Below are positions 30,267 through 35,868 of a stretch of 35,868 nt of DNA, one piece after another. Location: contig DEFA01000017.1 of NCBI GenBank assembly GCA_002350525.1, forward strand, positions 22,675 to 58,542, written 5' to 3'. A program made the position numbers and the translations under genes. A model generated the notes under the pieces. That model saw only the letters and a program-made list of their open reading frames with translations, was not told where the DNA came from and made no database searches. Every line of letters starts with the position of its first letter. The stretch's first letter is position 1. The stretch comes from Lachnospiraceae bacterium UBA2864. GTDB lineage: Bacteria; Bacillota; Clostridia; Lachnospirales; Lachnospiraceae.

Positions 30267-32648
30267 TTGATTAAAGAATTTAACGGGGTATATGTATTAC
30301 ATACGGATAATACGACTTATGCGTTCAGAGTAACGGAAAACGGTTATCTCGAGCATCTTTATTACGGCAGAAAGATAAGGCTTCAGGCGGGAGCGGAGGC
30401 TCTTTTCGAAAAGCATGAATTTGCACCGGGAAATACGGAACTTTATACACAGGATAACTGCGGGATCAGCCTGCAGAATATGTGTCTTGAAGTGTCTGCC
30501 GGCGGAAAAGGCGACCACAGAACTCCTTTTACGGAGATTGTTCATGCGGACGGAAGCAGAACATCCGACTTTACTTTCGTATCGGCGAAGATAGAGACGG
30601 GAAAGCGGGAATCGGATATTCTTCCGAATGCCTACGGATCGGAAGACGAGGTTGACAGTCTTCTTATCACACTTAAAGATAAGCAGTACAGTCTTATACT
30701 TGAGATCGGATATTATGTTTTTGCGGATAAAGATGTCATAACAAGGCGGGCGGTTCTCACGAATACTTCCGATGAATCCGTAAGAGTTTTGAAACTGGCT
30801 TCTTCTCAGATAGATTTTAACGAAGCAGACTGGAGACTTACCACCTTTAACGGTGCATGGACAAGAGAAATGCGTCGCGTGGATACTCGTCTCGTACAGG
30901 GACGGCATGTAAGCGGAAGTAACAGGGGAGCATCTTCAAGTATCGCGAATCCGTTCTTCATGCTTTCAAGATACAGTACGGATGAGGATAGGGGCGAAGC
31001 ATACGGCTTTAACCTTATATACAGCGGAAATCATGAAGAGACGGCAGAGATAAATGAGTTCGGAAAAATGAGGATCCTGTGGGGGCTCGGTTCCGACGGG
31101 TTCGAATTAAAGCTGGCACCGGGAGAAGACTTTGAGGCACCTGAAGCTGTAATGACATATTCGGACAAGGGCTTTAACGGTATGAGCCGGAACATGCACC
31201 GCTTCGTGAGAGAGCATATAGTGCGCGGTGAGTGGAAGTATAAGGAAAGACCGGTTCTTATCAACAGCTGGGAAGCCGCATATTTTAATATCAATGAGTC
31301 CAGGCTTCTAAAGCTTGCAAAAGCCGGAAAATCCGTCGGAATAGAACTCTTTGTAATGGATGACGGATGGTTCGGTAACAGAAACGATGATACGAGTTCT
31401 CTCGGCGACTGGAAACCGAATCCTAAGAAGCTTCCTCACGGAATAAAAGGAATATCGGAGAAAATCGAAGCTCTCGGACTAAAGTTCGGAATATGGGTAG
31501 AACCTGAAATGGTAAATGTTAAGTCCGGGCTTTACTCAAAGCATCCCGAATGGACGATTGAAATCCCCGACAGACCGCATTCGGAGGGAAGGAATCAGCG
31601 CATCCTTGATCTTTCCAAGACCGTAGTTCAGGACTATCTGATAGATACGATGTCAGAGGTGTTTTCAGCAGGAAAAGTAAGTTATGTGAAATGGGACTAT
31701 AACAGAAACTTTACCGATGTATATTCACAGGGAATACCAGCGGATGAAGAAGGCGCGGTAAGTTACAGGTATATACTCGGACTCTACAGAGTCATGAAGA
31801 CTCTGACGGAAAGATTTCCTCATATTCTCTTTGAGGGATGTGCTTCGGGTGGTAACCGTTTCGATCTCGGAATCCTCAGTTACTTCCCGCAGATCTGGGC
31901 AAGTGACGATACGGATGCCGTATGCCGTGCTGAAATCCAGAACGGATACAGCTACGGTTATCCGATGAGTACGGTGACGGCTCATGTCTCGAGTGTTCCG
32001 AATCATCAGACACTCAGGATTACGCCGCTAGCCACACGCTTTAACATTGCGGCTTTCGGAATCCTCGGATACGAATGTAATCTTTCAGATATGGGAAAGG
32101 AAGAATTAGCTGAGATAAAAGCTCAGATCGAACTGTATAAGAGGTGGAGAAGTGTATTCTTCAGCGGTACATTTTACAGAGGAAGAAGCTGGGGAAGTAC
32201 GGAGTATGATAATACCGTTCTCTATGGTAATCCCGGAAATATTATGGAATGGAATGTCGTTTCGGAAGATAAGTCGAAAGCGGTCGGAATGCTCCTTCAG
32301 AAACAGGCGGTTCCGAACTTCCAGTACCAGTATTTTAAGGCTAAGGGGCTTGACGAAAACAGAACGTACAGCTTCTGTAATATAAGGACAAAACTGAATA
32401 TAATGGATTTTGGCGACCTTGTGAATACAGTCTCACCGGTTCATATAAAGCAGGGCAGCGCGGCACATGAACTGATAGCGAAGTTCATAAAGATGGACGG
32501 AGAGGAAGAAAAGTTTACGGCTTACGGAGACCTGCTTATGAATGCGGGAGTAAAATTATCGCCGGCTTTCGGAGGAACGGGACTGAATGACAGAGTGAGA
32601 CAGTTTTCCGACTATGCCTCAAGGCTGTATTTTATGGAAGAAGTTTAA
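30267..32648 (+). CDS. GH36 alpha-galactosidase (TTG start)
   Basis: A 793-residue family 36 alpha-galactosidase, slightly longer than usual (about 720-750). The start is TTG at 30267 with GAGGAGGAT at 30252-30260; no ATG nearby is as well placed. Residues 1-300 are the beta-supersandwich and the rest is TIM barrel plus C-terminal sheet. The sequence includes SWEAAYFNI, FVMDDGWFG, DWKPNPKKLPHG and FGIWVEPEMV. The nucleophile is Asp477 (VKWDYNR) and the acid/base Asp547 (WASDDTDA). CASGGNRFD is the substrate motif. Without a signal peptide it acts in the cytoplasm on alpha-1,6-galactosides such as melibiose or raffinose. It ends the GH2-GPH-GH36 operon and is followed by a terminator. Confidence 0.94.
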   Translation: MIKEFNGVYVLHTDNTTYAFRVTENGYLEHLYYGRKIRLQAGAEALFEKHEFAPGNTELYTQDNCGISLQNMCLEVSAGGKGDHRTPFTEIVHADGSRTSDFTFVSAKIETGKRESDILPNAYGSEDEVDSLLITLKDKQYSLILEIGYYVFADKDVITRRAVLTNTSDESVRVLKLASSQIDFNEADWRLTTFNGAWTREMRRVDTRLVQGRHVSGSNRGASSSIANPFFMLSRYSTDEDRGEAYGFNLIYSGNHEETAEINEFGKMRILWGLGSDGFELKLAPGEDFEAPEAVMTYSDKGFNGMSRNMHRFVREHIVRGEWKYKERPVLINSWEAAYFNINESRLLKLAKAGKSVGIELFVMDDGWFGNRNDDTSSLGDWKPNPKKLPHGIKGISEKIEALGLKFGIWVEPEMVNVKSGLYSKHPEWTIEIPDRPHSEGRNQRILDLSKTVVQDYLIDTMSEVFSAGKVSYVKWDYNRNFTDVYSQGIPADEEGAVSYRYILGLYRVMKTLTERFPHILFEGCASGGNRFDLGILSYFPQIWASDDTDAVCRAEIQNGYSYGYPMSTVTAHVSSVPNHQTLRITPLATRFNIAAFGILGYECNLSDMGKEELAEIKAQIELYKRWRSVFFSGTFYRGRSWGSTEYDNTVLYGNPGNIMEWNVVSEDKSKAVGMLLQKQAVPNFQYQYFKAKGLDENRTYSFCNIRTKLNIMDFGDLVNTVSPVHIKQGSAAHELIAKFIKMDGEEEKFTAYGDLLMNAGVKLSPAFGGTGLNDRVRQFSDYASRLYFMEEV

Positions 32649-32668
32649 AGTCGTCTGAATGGATGTTG

Positions 32669-32712
32669 AGATATACCCGGAGTTAAAGTAAACTCTAGGT
32701 ATATCTTTTTTT
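32669..32712 (+). terminator. Rho-independent terminator after GH36 gene
   Basis: Outer stem AGATATACC/GGTATATCT (32669-32677 with 32698-32706) and inner stem GAGTT/AACTC, then seven T. It ends only 15 bases before the next start codon, so the downstream gene needs a promoter in or near it. A weak TTGAGA (32666) and TAAACT (32689) 17 bp apart lie inside the hairpin. Confidence 0.85.
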
Positions 32713-32727
32713 GCGGAGTCACACGGG

Positions 32728-34452
32728 ATGAGAAAGAAAGTTACGACAATTCTAATGGGAGCGGCTATGATGCTTTCTATAGCAGGATGCGGAAGAAATC
32801 TGGGGGAACTTGTGGTAACTACGGAAGAGGTGACCACAGTGGAAGCATCTACAGAAGCAACTACGGAGAAAGATACGGAATCGACAGCCGAAACAAAGAC
32901 AGAAGCAAAGACAGAAGCAACAGAGGAAAAAACTACGGAAGAAGTATCTACTGAGGCTGTTTCTCCGGAAAAGGAGCAGTCGGAACATATAAATGTGAGT
33001 GTTATATATGATTCGATTAATTATCTGGATGAAGTTGACAGTTATCTGTATATGAAAGTCGGCTACAATACCTTAAAGCTCGATGAAGAGGATAAGGTTA
33101 AATATCCCGAGCTCTGGAATTATATGGAAAGTTATAATACTTCGGTTGAAAATGATGCAGCGCAGGATAATGATACCGAACTCGATTTTGCAAAAGAGAG
33201 AAGAACGGATAATCCTGATCAGTACTTCAGTCCGTTGGAAAAGAATTATATGATCCAGTTGAGGAGAGCGGATTCGGAAGTGTTCAGTTTCACGGGAGTA
33301 TATAACGGATATCTGGGCGGTGTACACGGATATCAATTTCACGGCGGCCAGAACATAGATGTGAGTACCGGAAAAGCTATAGAGCTCGATGATATTTTTA
33401 CCGACAGACGGAAGCTTTCGGATTTTGTGACCGAAAGATATATCGAAGATTATCCGAAAATGGATTATCTGAAAGAGGATATTCCCGAAAAGATAGATGA
33501 ATATCTTGTAAAGGAAGAGTATGCTGTTCCATGGGTGATCGAACCGGATGGCGTTACATTTTACTTTGATGAATACAGCATAGGTTCTTATGCCGACGGG
33601 GAACAGGTCGTAAAAATATTCTTTGAAGAAGCTCCGGAACTTTTCACAGGAAAATATCAGAACGGAACCGGGAAGTGGGGATATAAGTTCAATGAATATG
33701 AGGTCGTATATATAGATATCGGCGCAGACGGACAGAGAGATCTTATAAGTTTTAATTCCAATCATGATTATGATTACGAGAACGGTGTGGACAGCATAAC
33801 GGGATATACCGTCTGTGTTAATGATGGAGCATATTCATTTAACAGCTTTGCCATAAAATTTGAACCGAGTATAGTATGCTGCGGTAACGGAAAATATTAC
33901 CTCTATGTGGATGAAACCTATGATGCCGGCGAATATCACGATCTGCTTGCACTTGAACTTACTTCCGATAAACCGAATTTTTTGGATATCACCGACGGCA
34001 ACATATCGGGATCTTATGACGGTTTCTATATCAACGGTAATAACACGTGGGATGATTCTCAGCTGATCGATCCGGACGAATTCTATATTGAGACCGAGTC
34101 GAATCTGACCAGTACCTATCCGATATACAGAAGATACAGAGTCGGAGAGGACGGACTTCCGGAGCCGATAGATGACTATTACAGAGCAAAGTCCGTGGGC
34201 TATAACCTGACCACGAAGGTAGACCTCGAGGGTGAGGTGGTGGATGAAAACGGCAGATCAAAAGGACAGAAGGTCAGTATTCCGGAAGGTACAGTACTTA
34301 TGGTATATGCGACCGACAACCGTACCTATGTCGATTATCTGAACGTGAATATGAATGAATATGTCAGACTGAAAGCAGATGGTTCAGTATCACCGCAGAC
34401 GGTTAACGGGATGAATATAGATGACGTATTTGTTGAAACATTTTTTGATTAA
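32728..34452 (+). CDS. Lipoprotein with Thr/Glu-rich linker and DUF3298/RsiV-like domain
   Basis: A 574-residue secreted lipoprotein. The signal peptide MRKKVTTILMGAAMMLSIAGC ends in a lipobox with Cys21. A low-complexity Thr/Glu/Lys/Ala linker spans residues about 30-85. The domain beginning near INVSVIYDSINYLD and continuing FSFTGVYNGYLGGVHGYQFHG and NIDVSTGKAIELDDIF matches DUF4163/DUF3298 proteins, the domain used by lysozyme-sensing anti-sigma factor RsiV, but no N-terminal anti-sigma part or sigma gene is present. The second half (residues 320-574) is another domain, beginning EYVVYIDIGADGQRD, whose family I do not recognise. The ribosome binding site is weak (GCGGAG). It is probably on the cell surface; ligand unknown. 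Confidence 0.75.
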   Translation: MRKKVTTILMGAAMMLSIAGCGRNLGELVVTTEEVTTVEASTEATTEKDTESTAETKTEAKTEATEEKTTEEVSTEAVSPEKEQSEHINVSVIYDSINYLDEVDSYLYMKVGYNTLKLDEEDKVKYPELWNYMESYNTSVENDAAQDNDTELDFAKERRTDNPDQYFSPLEKNYMIQLRRADSEVFSFTGVYNGYLGGVHGYQFHGGQNIDVSTGKAIELDDIFTDRRKLSDFVTERYIEDYPKMDYLKEDIPEKIDEYLVKEEYAVPWVIEPDGVTFYFDEYSIGSYADGEQVVKIFFEEAPELFTGKYQNGTGKWGYKFNEYEVVYIDIGADGQRDLISFNSNHDYDYENGVDSITGYTVCVNDGAYSFNSFAIKFEPSIVCCGNGKYYLYVDETYDAGEYHDLLALELTSDKPNFLDITDGNISGSYDGFYINGNNTWDDSQLIDPDEFYIETESNLTSTYPIYRRYRVGEDGLPEPIDDYYRAKSVGYNLTTKVDLEGEVVDENGRSKGQKVSIPEGTVLMVYATDNRTYVDYLNVNMNEYVRLKADGSVSPQTVNGMNIDDVFVETFFD

Positions 34453-34527
34453 TGTGTAGGTAAATGACTGTTAGAACATAACAGTTTAGATAAAATAATT
34501 AACATTCAAATAAAGGGGGATTTCAAA

Positions 34528-35799
34528 ATGTCAGAACTCCAGAATTACAAATGCCCCGCGTGTGGTGGTATGCTGCAGTTCAGCAGCCGCGAGCAGAAGC
34601 TTGTGTGTGCAAACTGTAAGAGTACTTACGATGTGGGAGAATTTGAGGCAGCGGGTGGACTCGGTGAAGCGGGTGACTATCAGGCACAGACAGATACATG
34701 GAATGTGCAGGCTGACGGACTCGTGACCTATGCATGTAAAAACTGTGGCGGAGAAGTTGTAGGTGATCAGAGCATGGCTTCCACAAAGTGTCCTTACTGT
34801 GACAGCCCTATAGTTATCGCAGGACAGTTCAGCGGTGCTCAGAGACCGGATGCGATCATTCCTTTCAAGCTGAATAAGCATGCGGCCAAGGAACAGCTTA
34901 AAAAGCATATGACCAGTGCCAAGATGGTACCGAGTGTATTCAGTTCGGAGAATCATCTTCAGGAGCTTAAGGGTGTATATGTTCCGTTCTGGCTTTATGA
35001 TGCGGATGTACATGCACAGGCTACATTTGAGGCAACAAAGGAAAGAAAATGGTCAGATGCCTCATATAATTATACAGAGACAAGCTACTTCCAGGTAATG
35101 CGCGGAGGTACAATGTCATTCAGAAATATTCCGGCAGATGCTTCATCAAAGTTCGATGATAAACTTATGGATTCGATAGAGCCGTTCAATACAGACGAGG
35201 CTACAAATTTCAGTCCGGCTTATCTGGCAGGTTATCTTGCAGAGAAGTATGATGTTTCTTTTGCGGAATGTATGCCGAGAGCAGACGAGAGAATAAAGAA
35301 TACTTCGGTTAATCTCTTAAAAGGTCAGGTTAAGGATTATAAATCCGTAAATGTTCAGACAAGCAATTATCAGAAAATGCAGAGCGGAGGAAAGTATGCT
35401 CTCTTCCCTGTATGGCTTCTGAATACAACATGGAATGGTAAGAAGTTTACCTTTGCAATGAACGGTCAGACAGGCAAAATGGTCGGAGACCTTCCGTTCA
35501 GTATAGGAAAGTTCTTCATGTATCTCATTATCTTTTTTGCTATCTTAGGTGGCGGATTATCTGCACTGATGACAAAGGGATATACAAATATACAGGGCTC
35601 AAACCTTGTTATGGGACTTGTGATAGGACTTGTTATAGCACTTATCATTTGCTTCGTTATGAAGGGAAAGACGAAGTCGGTTCATCAGGCTAAGACGGCC
35701 TCGGATTGTGTACTGAAGGGAAGCTTCAGGGTAACCGAGGGATATGATAACTTCCTGAGAACACAGACCAATAAGACTGCAAAGAATCAGAATAGTTAA
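34528..35799 (+). CDS. Double zinc-ribbon membrane protein
   Basis: A 423-residue protein with two N-terminal zinc ribbons: CPACG and CANC at residues 9-33, and CKNC with CPYC at residues 71-92 or so. A long soluble middle domain follows, with FKLNKHAAKEQLKKHMTS, GVYVPFWLYDADVHA and YALFPVWLLNT. Two hydrophobic segments lie near residues 330-350 and 362-382, then a basic 40-residue tail. Such TFIIB-type zinc ribbon proteins are widespread in Lachnospiraceae beside TPM-domain or SPFH proteins, but none is seen here. AAGGGGGA precedes the ATG. No enzymatic motif is visible; a role in membrane protein quality control or sensing is a guess. Confidence 0.8.
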   Translation: MSELQNYKCPACGGMLQFSSREQKLVCANCKSTYDVGEFEAAGGLGEAGDYQAQTDTWNVQADGLVTYACKNCGGEVVGDQSMASTKCPYCDSPIVIAGQFSGAQRPDAIIPFKLNKHAAKEQLKKHMTSAKMVPSVFSSENHLQELKGVYVPFWLYDADVHAQATFEATKERKWSDASYNYTETSYFQVMRGGTMSFRNIPADASSKFDDKLMDSIEPFNTDEATNFSPAYLAGYLAEKYDVSFAECMPRADERIKNTSVNLLKGQVKDYKSVNVQTSNYQKMQSGGKYALFPVWLLNTTWNGKKFTFAMNGQTGKMVGDLPFSIGKFFMYLIIFFAILGGGLSALMTKGYTNIQGSNLVMGLVIGLVIALIICFVMKGKTKSVHQAKTASDCVLKGSFRVTEGYDNFLRTQTNKTAKNQNS

Positions 35800-35807
35800 T
35801 GTGAACG

Positions 35808-35838
35808 CCCGAGCATCCGTGCTCGGGTTGTTTTTTTT
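35808..35838 (+). terminator. Rho-independent terminator after zinc-ribbon gene
   Basis: CCCGAGCA, loop TCCG, TGCTCGGG, then TTG and eight T. A partial echo of its left arm (GCCCTGAGCATCCG) starts near 35848, at the window edge. Confidence 0.92.
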
Positions 35839-35868
35839 AAGACGTACGCCCTGAGCATCCGGATGTCG

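Overview
The window looks like chromosome from a low-to-mid GC anaerobic Firmicute of the Lachnospiraceae type (Butyrivibrio/Roseburia-like). This is inferred from AGGAGG-type ribosome binding sites, sigma-A promoters, Thr/Glu-rich lipoprotein linkers, a GH2/GH36/GPH sugar operon and an EF-G-like paralog. Species cannot be fixed from the sequence alone. No rRNA, tRNA, CRISPR array, transposase or phage gene was seen.

Layout. (1) 1-2854, minus strand: a DUF218/SanA-like protein, the dipeptidase PepD and a membrane protein with a Tyr/Asp-rich tail that runs off the window. (2) 2857-5393, plus strand: patatin-like lipase, pyridoxamine kinase and a small radical SAM protein. (3) 5406-6570: a divergent pair of an XRE/S24 LexA-like repressor and an 88-residue protein, with two repressor-type operators between them. 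(4) 6714-13142: CPA2 cation/proton antiporter, EF-G-like GTPase, a second DUF218 protein, a small membrane protein and an AI-2E family exporter.

(5) 13229-25546 is the most interesting part. It is a sulfur-assimilation island built around a nitrogenase-like reductase: two PLP enzymes (a Cys/Met gamma-family enzyme and a PatB/MalY C-S lyase), a NifB-like radical SAM protein, NifH-like, NifD-like and NifK-like subunits, a NifX-like cofactor carrier, a complete amino-acid-type ABC importer, cysteine synthase and an Rrf2 (CymR/IscR-type) regulator. Three transcription units start with a sigma-A promoter followed at once, or within about 10 bp, by a 17-bp inverted repeat of the form CCTACT-N5-AGTAGG. 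This points to one regulon, probably controlled by the Rrf2 protein encoded in it. The NifD-like subunit keeps the P-cluster cysteines but lacks the residues that serve N2 reduction in molybdenum nitrogenase, and nifEN and nifV are absent. The island is best read as a nitrogenase-like enzyme that acquires sulfur from organosulfur compounds. The closest described precedent is methylthio-alkane reductase (MarBHDK); a distinct, undescribed nitrogenase-like reductase is the alternative.

(6) 25613-32648: a TetR regulator followed by beta-galactosidase (GH2), a GPH sugar:cation symporter and alpha-galactosidase (GH36), an operon for alpha/beta-galactosides. (7) 32728-35838: a DUF3298-like lipoprotein and a zinc-ribbon membrane protein. 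Apart from the upstream regions listed as features, no stretch over 300 bases lacks a gene.
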